This document shows positions 41,923 through 51,549 of a stretch of DNA of 64,000 nt, piece by piece; within the stretch, counting starts at the first letter, position 1, and every line of letters starts with the position of its first letter. A program made the position numbers and the translations under genes. The notes under the pieces are model-generated. The model searched no databases. It saw only the letters and a program-made list of their open reading frames with translations, and was not told the DNA's origin. The stretch is from Streptomyces parvus (lineage in GTDB: Bacteria; Actinomycetota; Actinomycetes; Streptomycetales; Streptomycetaceae). Location: assembly GCF_032121415.1 (NCBI RefSeq), contig NZ_CP135078.1, forward strand, positions 1-64,000. Direction: 5' to 3'.

Positions 41923-42465
41923 TCAGCGCAGGCCCAATACCTTGTCGGCGAACGCCGACAGGTTGGCCATGGTCCGGGCGACCTGCTCCTCGAGCGTCAG
42001 GTTCTCCTCGTACCGCCCGTGCCGCAGCTTCGGCTGCCGCTTGCCGCGCACATACAGCGAACAGGCCAGGTCCGCGCAGAGATACGTGCCCACCGTGTTC
42101 CCCTCTCGCCCGGCGGGGCCCGCCAGCGGCGCGGCGAACAGGGCCACGCCGGAGGAGGCGTGCGCGGTGAGACACGCCTGGCACATGCTCGACTTCACGG
42201 CACTGGTCCGTCCCGCGGAGGGGACGCGCAGGGTGATGCCGGTCGGCCCGGCCTCCCGCGGCAGCACCAGGTGCGCCTTCAGCGGGGCGCCCGGGTCGAC
42301 CCAGCCGAGAAAGTCGAGGTCCTCCCAGGGAAGTGCGGCGAAGTCGGCGGGCAGGCGCATCCGGGTGGCCTCACCCTTGGTGCAGTTCACGAAGGACGCG
42401 CGGATCTGTTTGTCGGTCAATGGTTCCACCCAGTGGAACGTATCAATGGGGCCGAGTACGGGCAT
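41923..42465 (-). CDS. FBP-domain (elongation factor G-binding-like) zinc protein
   Basis: The protein contains PLTDKQIRASFVNCTKGEAT, LPWEDLDFLGWVDPGAPLKA, a CxxC pair in SSMCQACLTAH and the conserved GNTVGTYLCADLACSLYVRG. This is the full FBP domain of Streptomyces proteins related to the C-terminal zinc domain of FusB/FusC, which free stalled EF-G. The 180-residue length fits. It sits alone between plasmid-type remnants. An EF-G-related role is from family knowledge only. Confidence 0.8.
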   Translation of the reverse strand: MPVLGPIDTFHWVEPLTDKQIRASFVNCTKGEATRMRLPADFAALPWEDLDFLGWVDPGAPLKAHLVLPREAGPTGITLRVPSAGRTSAVKSSMCQACLTAHASSGVALFAAPLAGPAGREGNTVGTYLCADLACSLYVRGKRQPKLRHGRYEENLTLEEQVARTMANLSAFADKVLGLR

Positions 42466-42570
42466 CCGATTTACCGGGCATCGGATCTATGGGGTCTCCG
42501 CCCTGCCGCCCCGCGCAGAAGGACGCTGGCCGTGCCCACAAAGCCGCCGTCACGGAAGGAGACCGAGGTG

Positions 42571-43184
42571 CTACTTGGGGGGTTCGTCGCAGCTCCAGGT
42601 GTCGTCGTCTTGCTGTGCCCAGCCGCGGGCGGGCGCGAGTTCGATGAGCTTGGGCTCCACCCGGCTGGGCAGGCCGAACAGGGCAAGCCACTGGTTCGCA
42701 GCAGGCGCCGCGCAGGTAGACGAAGCGGGGGAGCTCCTCGTCGGGCACGAGGGTTTCGTTGCTTCACCAACCCACTTGCCGTGCTTGGTGAAGACCGGGA
42801 CCTGGTCGCGGTCGGCGTCGAACACGACGACGTAGTTCCCGTAGCGCTCCAGCACGAGGTCGTAGAGCAGCACGGAGGCCGGGGCGGCCTCGAGGACTTC
42901 GAGGCCGACGACGGTGAAGCGGGCCGGGGCCTCGAGGTCGTGGGACGGGACGACGATGCCGGTGACCCGCAGCAGGTCGCCGGGCTGGATCTCGCGCAGG
43001 AGCACGTCGGCCAGGCCCGGGTCGGCGGTGGTGCAGGCGTACACGGTGTCGGGGCATCGGGCGGAACGGTGTCCGCGTCGACGGGGGAGTGGATCAGGAC
43101 GAAGCAGGCGGTTCCCCATCCGGTGCCGGGGGCCGGGATCGCGTCGACGTAGCCGCCGATGGCGAGGTATGTCTGGGGGTTCAT
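42571..43184 (-). pseudogene. Plasmid-type hypothetical protein, multiply frameshifted
   Basis: A good start (ATG at 43184 after GGAGGT) gives MNPQTYLAIGGYVDAIPAPG. After a shift near 43060 it continues DTVYACTTADPGLADVLLRE, LLRVTGIVVPSHDLEAPARF and YGNYVVVFDADRDQVPVFTK. It shifts again through DEELPRFVYLRGACC and back to QWLALFGLPSRVEPKLIELA, ending at 42571. The original protein of about 200 residues probably had an OB-like beta-rich core. Three indels make it non-functional. No family name can be given. Confidence 0.5.
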
Positions 43185-43288
43185 CAGCTGACCTCCGCCA
43201 GGGGCGTGGTGGAGCGAGGGGAGCGAGGTGGAGTAGGGCGCTTCTCCGCGAGGGCGGGGCGGTGTCGATGTACCCGGGGGTGACGCGG

Positions 43289-43587
43289 TCATCGGGCTGC
43301 CTCCGGGGTGTTCTTCCGTGTGCGGCAGGGGCAGACCCGATCATCGGATTCGGGGCCTGCGGGCGGATCGTCTCCGTCGACCTGGACGCCGAATCCCCGC
43401 ATATCCTGCGCGGCAGGGAAGATCTCCCGGGCCCACGCGTCCCGCTCTCGGGCCCGCTTGCCAGGGCGTCGTGCAGCGGGCGCACCCACTCGCGCATCAG
43501 CTCCCAGCGCTCACGGGTCAGGTCCAAGGGCAGCACCGCAGCACCTGGACCGTTCCGCTGGAAGTTCCCGTTACGACCGAGGGCCAC
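43289..43587 (-). pseudogene. Small hypothetical gene, frameshifted
   Basis: It begins MALGRNGNFQRNGPGAAVLP, LTRERWELMREWVRPLHDAL. It then changes frame at about 43460 to GKRARERDAWAREIFPAAQD and ends DRVCPCRTRKNTPEAAR. It precedes the preceding pseudogene on the same strand. Together they look like a decayed plasmid operon. Confidence 0.4.
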
Positions 43588-43727
43588 CAGAGGGCGTCAA
43601 CACTCTCTTCCATCCTCGCCCGCGTGGCTGGCCAGTCAGGGGTGGGAGTGGGGGGCGTCAACGCCTCCACCGGCGGGGGAAGCCGGTGATCCTGCGGTGC
43701 ATCGCGTGCCAGATGCTCCATCACGGC

Positions 43728-43985
43728 TCACGCGTCTTCGTCCTGGACATTCCTTGGCCATGGCGACCGTCCCGCGTCTTCGGGTCCTTGAAGAGGGACA
43801 GGGCCGGGGGCAGCCATGAGCGCAACACCCTGCTCAAGCTTCGCCTGCTCACGCACCCCGGCCAGTGCCGCCTCCACCTGAGCCGACGCGGTCATCCGCG
43901 CCCCGCGCCACCCCATAGCGGATGCCACAACGACCCCACCCACGCCGATCCCGGCAGCCACGAGGGCCACAACTCCGTCATCCAT
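43728..43985 (-). CDS. Small protein with one membrane helix
   Basis: This 85-residue product has MDDGVVALVAAGIGVGGVVV then ASAMGWRGARMTASAQVEAA, a single hydrophobic helix followed by a charged helix. Such proteins are common in Streptomyces plasmids. The C-terminal 30 residues (MAAPGPVPLQGPEDAGRS) look non-native, so a frameshift near 43830 may have replaced the tail. Confidence 0.45.
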   Translation of the reverse strand: MDDGVVALVAAGIGVGGVVVASAMGWRGARMTASAQVEAALAGVREQAKLEQGVALMAAPGPVPLQGPEDAGRSPWPRNVQDEDA

Positions 43986-44169
43986 ACGCGGATTATCCGA
44001 CTACCCTGCACTCCCCCGCCCCGTCGATGAACTCCTTTAGGCGCTCCAGCCGCGCAGGCCCCTCCACACTCGCCTCTCCCTGCCAGCCTCGGGGCAGAGC
44101 AGCCGGTTGCGTCCCGGCTGCTGACGCGGTGGCTTTGATTTCCGTCCCACTGGGCGGGTGCGCGGTGAG

Positions 44170-45300
44170 TCACGGCTTGAGGCCCTGACCTTGACCTTGA
44201 CCGGGGCGCGGCTGCTGGTGCTGCTCCTCGTGTCTCTTGGCGGCGCCGCTCGACCGGGTCGGGCGCCGGGGCCGGAATCTGTCCGTCCTCGATGGCGCGG
44301 CGGCGGGCGTTGGCCGCACGGGTGACGGCGGCGAGCCGGTCCAGGTTCTCCGGTGTGCGCAGCCACGTCGCCGCGTCGGTCGTACGGCCCTCCAGATACT
44401 CCTCGGGCATCGCGGCCTGCTGGTGGGCATGGACGGCGGCCGCCCGCTGCGCCGGCGTGAGGGCGACGTCCCGGCCGGGGTGGTCGACGGCGTGCGGCGG
44501 AGTTGATGCCGGGTCGTGATGCTGGCCGTCGTCCTGCCGGGCGGGCGGGGGACGGGCGGCGCGGATCGCGTTGCGTACGACGAGGCTGGCGACCCGGGCC
44601 CGCTCGTAGCGGGACGACTCCCGGGGCGGCCTGCCGCCGGTGCCGACGATCCACCACCGGTCGGGCTCGGTGAAGTCGGCGGTGTAGAAGATCTGGTCGG
44701 CGGCCGGGGCGCGGCGGCCGGGCCGGGGATCGGTGGTCTGGCGGGTGTGGTCGGACAGGGCACGGTTGGCGATGTAGTCGTCCAGGCCGCGTGCGAACGC
44801 GTGGCCGCGCAGAGTCTCCAGGAGGTGCCGGCCGGGCTTCGGCCAGGACGTGGCGGCGGGCGAAGTTCCTGGGGACGGTGAAGACGACCGCGGCGACGTC
44901 CACGGCGGCGAGCATCGTGTCCACCACCGGATCCACCCGGGCCCGGACCGCCGCCCCGAGCGCACGGTAGCGGTTCAGGAGCCCGTCGACCATCTGCTGG
45001 CCGCACATCACCAGCGCGGAGGACCGCCACCAGACGAGCAGCTGCTCCAGCGGGCGGGTCTTCTTCTCGGGGCGGGTGTCCTGCGCCGCTTGCCAGCCCA
45101 GGTCGTGGCGGGCCTTCTCGCCGGGCAACCGCCCGTGCTCCTGGGCGTACGTGTAGGTGAGGCCCTCCAGAACGTCCTCGATCCGCTGGCGGCGGGTGGA
45201 GGATCAGTCGATGAGCACCTGGTCAACGCCGGCTATCCCCATCACCGGGCGCAGGCCCGACGTCACCTCCCGAGGCACCGTCGCGAGCCGTTGTGTCCAG
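44170..45300 (-). pseudogene. MobF/TrwC-type relaxase remnant 1
   Basis: Several frames carry the C-terminal half of a Streptomyces conjugative relaxase: RRQRIEDVLEGLTYTYAQEH after an in-frame stop near 45207, RLPGEKARHDLGWQAAQDTR, ALGAAVRARVDPVVDTMLAA, RNFARRHVLAEARP, then in another frame RHLLETLRGHAFARGLDDYI, FYTADFTEPDRWWIVGTGG and SRYERARVASLVVRNAI, ending with the HQQAAMPEEYLEGRTTDAAT block. The catalytic Tyr/His domain and helicase domain are absent. It parallels remnant 2 at 47634-48880. Confidence 0.55.
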
Positions 45301-45618
45301 CACACCCCACTTCGGCTCGCCGTGGTCGACCAGGCGTTGTACGCGGTTGAGGACCAGGCAGTGCTCGTGGAGCAATTTTTCACGTTCAGGGTGTCTCATG
45401 AGACAGCTGATCGCGACCTTCGCGCCGGTCAGCGAATCGCGCGCCGCGCCGCCAGGCGGCGTAAGCCTGTGAGGCGGTGAGACAACGCCAAGATGCTGAA
45501 CCGGTGCGCCAGCTCCGGCAGAACACCTGCAGCAAGTTGCGGACCGGCGCCGCTCGGGCGGGACCAGCTGTTGCTGTACCGCGGAGGCTGTGTCAGTGCC
45601 TCCTGCGATCCTTCTTCA

Positions 45619-46865
45619 ATGATCAACGAGTACAAGAAGCTGCTGGCGGGGCTGGACGATGTGGACTGGGCCAGCCTGTCCCACGCCTACGAGTCGGCGC
45701 ATGACGTTCCAGGGCATATACGCACCCTGTGCGGGAGCGACGACGAGGCGCGCGAGCAAGCGTTCAGCAGCCTGTTCAGCAGCATTTTTCATCAGGGCAG
45801 TCGCTATTCGGCCTCTCCGGTCGCCGTGCCGTTCCTCGCGAGGATCGCCCTCGCAGGCCCTGCGGCCGCCCGCGAGAACACGATGTGGCTGCTCACCCGC
45901 CTGGCCGTGGACTGGCACGACGAGTACGACGTGACCACCGGCATCAACGTGGCCGGATGGCGTGCGGCCGCGGCAGAGGGCGGACCGGAGGAGCTCCTGC
46001 CGTGGTACGAGGAGCAGCTGGCCGCCGCGACGGGCGCCGACCAGCGCGCACAGCTGCAGGAAATACGGGACTGGGTAGCCGCTGGCAACTCGCCCGACGC
46101 CCGGTGGTCGGCACTCCAGTCCTACGACGCCGTCCTCGCCGAACTCCCCGACCTTCTCGCCCTACTCGACGACGATGACACACGACTGCGGACCCGGATC
46201 GCCTACCTCCTGGCCTGGTTTCCCGAATTCTCCACCGCCTCCCTGCCCCGCCTCCTCGCCCTTGCCGCACACGGAAGGACCCGGTCACCGCAGCCACCGC
46301 ACTGCTCGCCGCAGGCATCGTCGGACCTTCCTCCACGGTCGAGGACATCACCTCGTATCTGGATGCCACAAATCCGCTGATGCGGTGGGCCGCTGCCACC
46401 GCCTTCATCCGCCTCGCCGGCCTCGACGGAACCCCTGTCGACCCCGGCCTGCTCAGCCGGGCTGTCACGGAACTCACCGCAGCTGCCCGCAGCCCGTTCG
46501 ATCGCGTAACCGACTACTGCGAGGGCGACCTGTTCGGCCACATCGAGCGCACCCTGCACGCCCTGCCGCCCGGTTCGAACCCCTCCGTGCGCGAGGCGCT
46601 CGACGCGTGCCTGCCCCGCATCGTCTGGGACTACTCCGGGTCCCGCACCCGCAGAGCGATCCAGGAGCTTTTCCCCACTCCACAGCCACGCCCCGCGCCC
46701 CGCTACACCGACTTGACAGCGGCGCAGCAGCAGCTGTTGGGCGATCTCGCCGGCCACCGGCACACCTGGCTCATCCGCTCGTCCGCAGACGGGCTGCGGG
46801 ACCTCGGCCTTCCCCACACGCAGGAAGCCCTGCAGTCCTTCGTCCGAGCGCACCACACCGCCTGA
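45619..46865 (+). pseudogene. HEAT-repeat-type protein, frameshifted
   Basis: From the ATG at 45619 it reads MINEYKKLLAGLDDVDWASL and repeated ~35-residue helical hairpins (VAVPFLARIALAGPAAAREN, LAELPDLLALLDDDDTRLRT). Near 46275 one base changes the frame; the rest continues as DPVTAATALLAAGIVGPSST, NPLMRWAAATAFIRLAGLDG and RRAIQELFPTPQPRPAPRYT to the stop at 46865. The reconstructed protein is about 415 residues of HEAT-like repeats with a DUF-type C-terminus. It lies between two relaxase remnants on the opposite strand, so it is probably cargo of that element. No ribosome-binding site precedes the ATG. Confidence 0.6.
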
Positions 46866-46909
46866 AGCACCGCAACACCACGCACCATCGGGTCCGCTCA
46901 GCGGCCGGC

Positions 46910-47400
46910 CTACCGGCCGCGGTGCGGCCCGGGTTGCTGCGAGGGGTGCGCCTGCTTGTCCTCCCGGCGCACCGGGTTCGCTGCGCCGTCGCCCGGGTTG
47001 GTGCGGCGGCGCATGCGAGTGCGGGAGTCGTCGGCGGCCTTGGCGAAGACGTCCTGGAGGAGCCGCAGCCGGCCAGCCGTGACATCGGGTGCTTCCACGT
47101 CCGTGCGCAACTTCCTCAAGGCCCGCAGCGCGGTCATGTCAATCGCCTCTGGGGACCCGGTGCCCTGCTCCTGGTCGTCGTGCTCGGCTTCGGCGGCCGA
47201 AGGTGCGAACAGCTGCTCGGGCATCGCCGACTACTGATGCGCCGCAGCATCGTACGCGCGGCCCCGCACGGCGGCGGTCGTGGTGGTGGTGCGCAGCTTC
47301 TCCCGGACCATCGCACCGGCGAGGACAGCGCGCTCGTACTGCAACGGAATGCGGGGGTCTCCCCCTCTCCCGCGTCCGTGCCCCGGGACCAGGACGTCCG
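46910..47400 (-). pseudogene. Duplicated relaxase C-terminal tail
   Basis: The frame reads IPLQYERAVLAGAMVREKLR, RGRAYDAAAHQ, an in-frame TAG, then MPEQLFAPSAAEAEHDDQEQ and LRALRKLRTDVEAPDVTAGR, ending QQPGPHRGR. It is a diverged copy of the 47634-48070 segment, so this C-terminal block has been duplicated. The part from 47400 to 47633 contains VELADSRARELSCTVCSLER in a further frame and looks like related debris. Confidence 0.5.
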
Positions 47401-47633
47401 GCATGATCGGGCACGGACGGACCGGCGAACACTCCTCGCCGGTCCGGCTCTCCCCGGCGAACTGCGGCCGGTCTCGCCGCCCCTGTACCGGCGGCGAATT
47501 CCAACTCGCCCGCTTCCAGTCGTTCCAACGAGCACACGGTGCAGGAAAGCTCTCGCGCACGTGAGTCCGCCAGTTCCACCTGTTGCTGGAACAGGGGCCG
47601 GTTTCAAAATCTCGCCCCGGTTCAAGGGTGTGC

Positions 47634-48880
47634 TCAGCGGCCGGCTTCCGGTCCGTGCGGACCTGGCTGCTGGGAACGGTGCTGTTCCTCCTGACGCTCC
47701 GGGTGTACCGGAGCGGCGATCTCCCGGCCGGTGTACTTCATCTTCCTGGCCCGGGCCCCGTCACCGCTCTTCGTCAAGGCGGCCGCCAGCTGGCGCAGCT
47801 GCTCAGCGGTGAGTTCCAGGGCTTCCACGTCCGTACGCGATTGCCTCAGGGCCCGTAGCGCCGTCAGGTCCAGTGCTTCGGGGCGGCCGGGCTTCTGCTC
47901 CTGGTCGTCGTTCTCGGGGTCGGTCGGCTCGGGTGCGAGCAGCTGCTCGGGCATCGCCGCCTGCTGGTGGGCGACGACGTCGTACGCCCGGCCTCGCACG
48001 GCGGTGGCGGTGGTGGTGCGCAGCTGCTCGCGCACCACCGCTCCGGCGAGGACGGCTCGTTCATACTGCGGCGGGATGCGGGGGACCTCCCACTCCCCCG
48101 CGTCCTGGCCCCGGGGGGGGCGCAGGCGGCTCGCCGGGATCGGTCGGGGGTTGCCGGTCCGGGTCGGGTGCTGGGGTGGGTGGGTGGCGGCGGGCGGGGA
48201 GGTCGGCGAGGTTCCACCGGGCGGTGTAGAGGCGGTAGCCGGCTTCCAGTCCGCGTACGGTCGTCGGCTCGCTGATGTCCAGGCAGTGGGCGGAGATGGC
48301 GGCGGCCACGATTCTGTCGTCCAGGCCCGGGTCGCGGCGGCGGCCGCGCAGGACCAGGACGAGGTGTCGGCGGGCCTCGGCGAGCAGGTGCCTGCGGTGG
48401 AAGCGGTCGCCCTCGTTCATCACGAACACGGTCGCGGCGACATCGGCGGCGGCCAGCTCGACGTAGACGATGGCGGTGACCCGGGCCCGGATCGCCGCGG
48501 CTGCGGCGCGGGCGTGCTCGAGGAGGGAGTTGATGACCGACGCGGCCACTCCGGAGGTGAGGATCGCGCTCTGCTTCCAGTCGGCGCGCAGCTGCGCGAG
48601 CGAGCGGGCCTTCTCCTTCTTGGGCGGCCGGGTCTTCCTCGCCGCGATCCGCTCCAGCCTGGCGCGGGCCCGCTCCGAGACCACGGGCAGGAACTTCGGG
48701 TCTCCGTTGTCGTCGACGGCGGTGACGTACTCGTGCTCCAGCTCCGCCAGGCAGGTGGCGATCTGGTCGCTGCGCCGGGAGGTCCAGCGGATCAGCTCGT
48801 GCGGCACTCCGGCGATCTCCATCACCGGCCGGCGCCCCGGGGTGACGGTGCGCGGCTCGGTCGCCAGCCCCAGCAGTGGT
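47634..48880 (-). pseudogene. MobF/TrwC-type relaxase remnant 2
   Basis: It reads LLGLATEPRTVTPGRRPVME, IAGVPHELIRWTSRRSDQIA, LAELEHEYVTAVDDNGDPKF, RARARLERIAARKTRPPKKE, DRFHRRHLLAEARRHLVLVL and YRLYTARWNLADLPARR. After a frameshift near 48120 it continues with PPQYERAVLAGAVVREQLRT, YDVVAHQQAAMPEQLLAPEP and a tail ending GPHGPEAGR. The N-terminal relaxase domain is missing, and its upstream edge at about 48880 is joined to the sigma-like gene. Confidence 0.6.
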
Positions 48881-49328
48881 GGCTGACCGTGCTGGGGGTG
48901 AGGCCCATGTACCAGGCGATGCGCTTGGTGTCGTACTTGCCGATGGCCTTGAGCACGACCACGTCGAACTGGCGCGGGGACAGCTTGCACATCGCCGGGT
49001 AGAGGCCGATGTCGCTGTCCATGAACGGCAGGCTCTCGCGGAACGTCCCGAGGACCTCGTCGAGAACGGTGCGGCGCATGATGCTCCATGCCTGCTCGGG
49101 CAGATCGGGCTCGAGAAGCAGGCTGTCCCACTGCCGCTTGATCTCGACAAAGGCCCGGTGCACGGCCTCTTCGGCGAGATCGTTCGTCCTCAGGATGGCC
49201 AGGGCGAACTCGTGGAACGCGTCCTGGTTGGAGAGGTAGTAGGCCTCGAGCTCCAGGGGAATCGGGAGCGGGGGCGGGACCTCGGCCACCGGGGTGTGGC
49301 CGGACTCCTCGCGTACGTCGTCGGTCAT
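48822..49328 (-). CDS. Sigma-70-like protein, 3' end replaced by relaxase DNA
   Basis: From the ATG at 49328 (AAGAGG upstream) the protein has an ECF-like region 2 (YYLSNQDAFHEFALAILRTN, DLAEEAVHRAFVEIKRQWDS) and a region 4 HTH (LSPRQFDVVVLKAIGKYDTK, RIAWYMGLTPSTVSHH). In this plasmid-associated family the tail continues for another ~20 residues after the HTH. Here it turns into CWGWRPSRAPSPRGAG, which is out-of-frame relaxase sequence. A deletion has joined the two genes near 48885. Region 4 is nearly complete, so partial function cannot be excluded. Confidence 0.6.
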   Translation of the reverse strand: MTDDVREESGHTPVAEVPPPLPIPLELEAYYLSNQDAFHEFALAILRTNDLAEEAVHRAFVEIKRQWDSLLLEPDLPEQAWSIMRRTVLDEVLGTFRESLPFMDSDIGLYPAMCKLSPRQFDVVVLKAIGKYDTKRIAWYMGLTPSTVSHHCWGWRPSRAPSPRGAGR

Positions 49329-50581
49329 GGATCCTCTTCGTTGAGGCTGAGTTGGCCCTTGGTAACGGGTGCCGTCGCGAACCACTCAACCGGCCGAATC
49401 CGCCGAACGCGCATGCGCACCCGCACGAATATGACGTACGGAGATCAACTAACCCCATAGCGTGACTGCCCCACGCTTGGCGAACCGGCCCTGACCTGGC
49501 GTGACGGTCGCGGCAGAAGGGTCCGCGGGGAGCAGCGCGGCGCCCCAGGTGTGATGGGGGTCACGCCTGTAGCGCCTGGTCCTGGTCGGCTTCTCGCCAC
49601 GAACGAGTGAAAGCAGCCAACTCGCAGACTGTGAGACCACGGTGAAGCGCGCGGGGCCACGATCCGACTACGCGGTACGCGCTATCCGTCCGACGCCCGA
49701 ACCGGAGGCGACCCACGCCGGTTCCGGAACCTGTGCCCGGTTGAAACAGCGGCGCCCTTCCACGGCTGGCTACCGATCGAGGGGTGCGTCGGTTAACTCG
49801 CACGGGCGCTCGATCCCCTGACGCGGTGTTCCATCCGTCAGATCCCGGACCTGGGAGTGCAGGTGAGTTGTGCACCGCGACCCGGCACGACCGCGTGGAG
49901 ACCTATAGCAGGCGTGTCGCCACGTCGCTGGTCCTGTGCGGTGCTTCGTCATCCTGCGCGAATGACTCGCGCCTTGCGAACAAAACAAGCCCTCGTTTGG
50001 CGCGGACCGATCCATAGGCCTCTTTTCGGCATTCATTTTTCAGCCCGCCCTCTTACGTGAATTCCCTTATGCGTGACGCTCCTCACATCATTCGGATTGG
50101 ATCAAGCCATCCTGATCTCATCGGCTATTCGTTCGGCCCGGGACTTTGACTTAAATGCGGGTTCCCGCCGGCCAGCAGAGATGAGCGGAGCTGGATGCTC
50201 CATCAACAAGCCAGCGTTTCGGTGAACCTTTGTCCCCTTTGCCTTATTTTTGCCTCCCTCGGTCCATCGTTAGAGATGCTGAGGCAAGGGTGTTTTTTGG
50301 AAGCCAATTTAAACGTTAACTGCGTGGACAACTGGATCTCGCTCGTGAAACGGTCATGCCTGTCGGGAAAGCAGCAGGAATTCCGTAATCGGTTTGGCGC
50401 GAAGTGGAACGACGGTTTCCGTTAAAGGAAGTCATCGCACTTCGGGCCAGGCCTCTCACATAAGTGCGGTGTTGCATGCGCATTGCACAGCGAGTCGCCA
50501 TGTTGAATTCTTCCGACGTGAAGAGTGTCAGTCGTACATCAAGCGTCCTCTGGCGTTGGCCAGAGACGTGAAGGAGAGAAG
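49329..50581. other. Long gene-free, AT-richer upstream region of the peptide cluster
   Basis: About 1.25 kb shows no convincing coding frame. From about 50000 the base composition drops clearly below the surrounding ~70% GC (runs such as CTTATTTTTGCC and AATTTAAACGTTAAC). It probably holds the promoter and regulatory sites of the peptide operon starting at 50582 and marks the left edge of a horizontally acquired block. GGAGAGAAG directly precedes the first gene. Confidence 0.45.
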
Positions 50582-50914
50582 ATGAAGAAGTTCGCTGCAG
50601 CCGCCGCCGTCGCTATGGGCGGTCTCGCCCTCGTGATCAGCACTCAGGGCTCCGCGCAGGCCTCGGCTCCGGCCGCCCAGGCCTCCGCCCAGACTTCCGT
50701 CCAGCAGACCGATGACGTCCGTCCGCAGGCGCTCGGCGGACTCGTCAAGGCGGCAGGTAAGGCAGCCGGCAAGGCGTACGTGCATGCCAAGGCCGCTTGC
50801 CCGTCCGTCGGGAAGGCCGCCGGCGAGGTCGCGGGCAACTTCCTCGGCGGGTCTGTCGCGCCGGCGGACAAGATCGGCAACGCCGAAGCGATCGACACGG
50901 TATTCGACAAGTGA
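50582..50914 (+). CDS. Small secreted Ala/Gly/Lys-rich peptide precursor
   Basis: This 110-residue precursor has a Sec-type signal peptide (MKKFAAAAAVAMGGLALVIS, then TQGSAQASA) and an Ala/Gln/Thr linker. A cationic amphipathic region follows: ALGGLVKAAGKAAGKAYVHA, KAACPSVGKAAGEVAGNFLG. A short acidic tail ends TVFDK. The region resembles membrane-active antimicrobial helices and contains one Cys. The ATG has GGAGAGA eight bases upstream. The next two genes overlap it in series and encode DUF5819 and HTTM proteins, the counterparts of the SdpA/SdpB pair needed to mature the Bacillus SDP toxin. A toxin or signalling peptide role is inferred from this context. Confidence 0.65.
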   Translation: MKKFAAAAAVAMGGLALVISTQGSAQASAPAAQASAQTSVQQTDDVRPQALGGLVKAAGKAAGKAYVHAKAACPSVGKAAGEVAGNFLGGSVAPADKIGNAEAIDTVFDK

Positions 50915-51549
50915 CACAACACCTTATGGTCCGGAGGGCGGCGCTGATCATCGGCGCTGCCCTCCTGGGCATCTACTTCCTGTTTTCTTCCTTCTCGCAG
51001 ATGCCTCTGACTCCGATGAAGGTGAAGTACTACAGCCAGGTCAACGACGTGATGCAGCCCTATTTGGCTCAGAACTGGATGCTGTTTGCTCCGGACCCCC
51101 TGTCGGACGAACGTGGAATTCTCTCCCGCGCCCGATGCGCCGACGGCACAGCGACCGATTTCTACGACGTCACCGGCCCCTACGTCCAGAAGGTCCAGAG
51201 CGACCGCTTCTTCCCGTCACGCATCAACCGTCTGGTCAGCGGGACCGTCGCGCAGCTGGACAGCAGCGACCCGGTCCTTCAGCGACTGCGGGACACTGAA
51301 AAAGAAGCGAAGAAGAAGCAACTCCCCCTCCTGCCGTACGAGAAGACGTCCCGGGAACAGGCAGAGAGGTTCCTGAGCCGGTACTCCCTGACGCAAATGC
51401 CGGGCGTGTGCGCCGGCCGTCCCGCTGCCGTCCAGGTACGTGTCTACGTGCATGAGCTGCCGCCGTGGTCCCAGCGGAAGGATGAATCCGCCAAGGGGTC
51501 CACCAAGTATCAGGACCTGTCCTGGAGAGAGGTTGACACCCTCAAATGA
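50911..51549 (+). CDS. DUF5819-family (SdpA-like) membrane-anchored protein
   Basis: The GTG start overlaps the preceding stop codon (GTGA), indicating coupling; an ATG at 50926 is an alternative. Residues about 10-30 form one membrane helix (ALIIGAALLGIYFLFSSFSQ). The extracytoplasmic part has the family hallmark LAQNWMLFAPDPLSDERG (53-70), then DFYDVTGPYVQKVQSDRFFP and GVCAGRPAAVQVRVYVHEL. DUF5819/SdpA-type proteins work with HTTM partners in peptide export or maturation. Length (212 residues) fits the family. Confidence 0.75.
   Translation: MTQHLMVRRAALIIGAALLGIYFLFSSFSQMPLTPMKVKYYSQVNDVMQPYLAQNWMLFAPDPLSDERGILSRARCADGTATDFYDVTGPYVQKVQSDRFFPSRINRLVSGTVAQLDSSDPVLQRLRDTEKEAKKKQLPLLPYEKTSREQAERFLSRYSLTQMPGVCAGRPAAVQVRVYVHELPPWSQRKDESAKGSTKYQDLSWREVDTLK

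Noticed and set aside
46575..46600. Second tRNA T-loop-like GGTTCGAACCCC
   Set aside because: Lies in the HEAT-repeat frame; no acceptor or anticodon stem can be formed.
49460..50190. Short ORFs in the gap before the peptide cluster
   Set aside because: All are under 105 codons, mutually overlapping on both strands, without ribosome-binding sites or family resemblance.
50797..50910. Upstream extension of the DUF5819 frame
   Set aside because: It overlaps the peptide gene in another frame; the GTGA overlap at 50911 gives the natural start and the membrane helix begins right after it.
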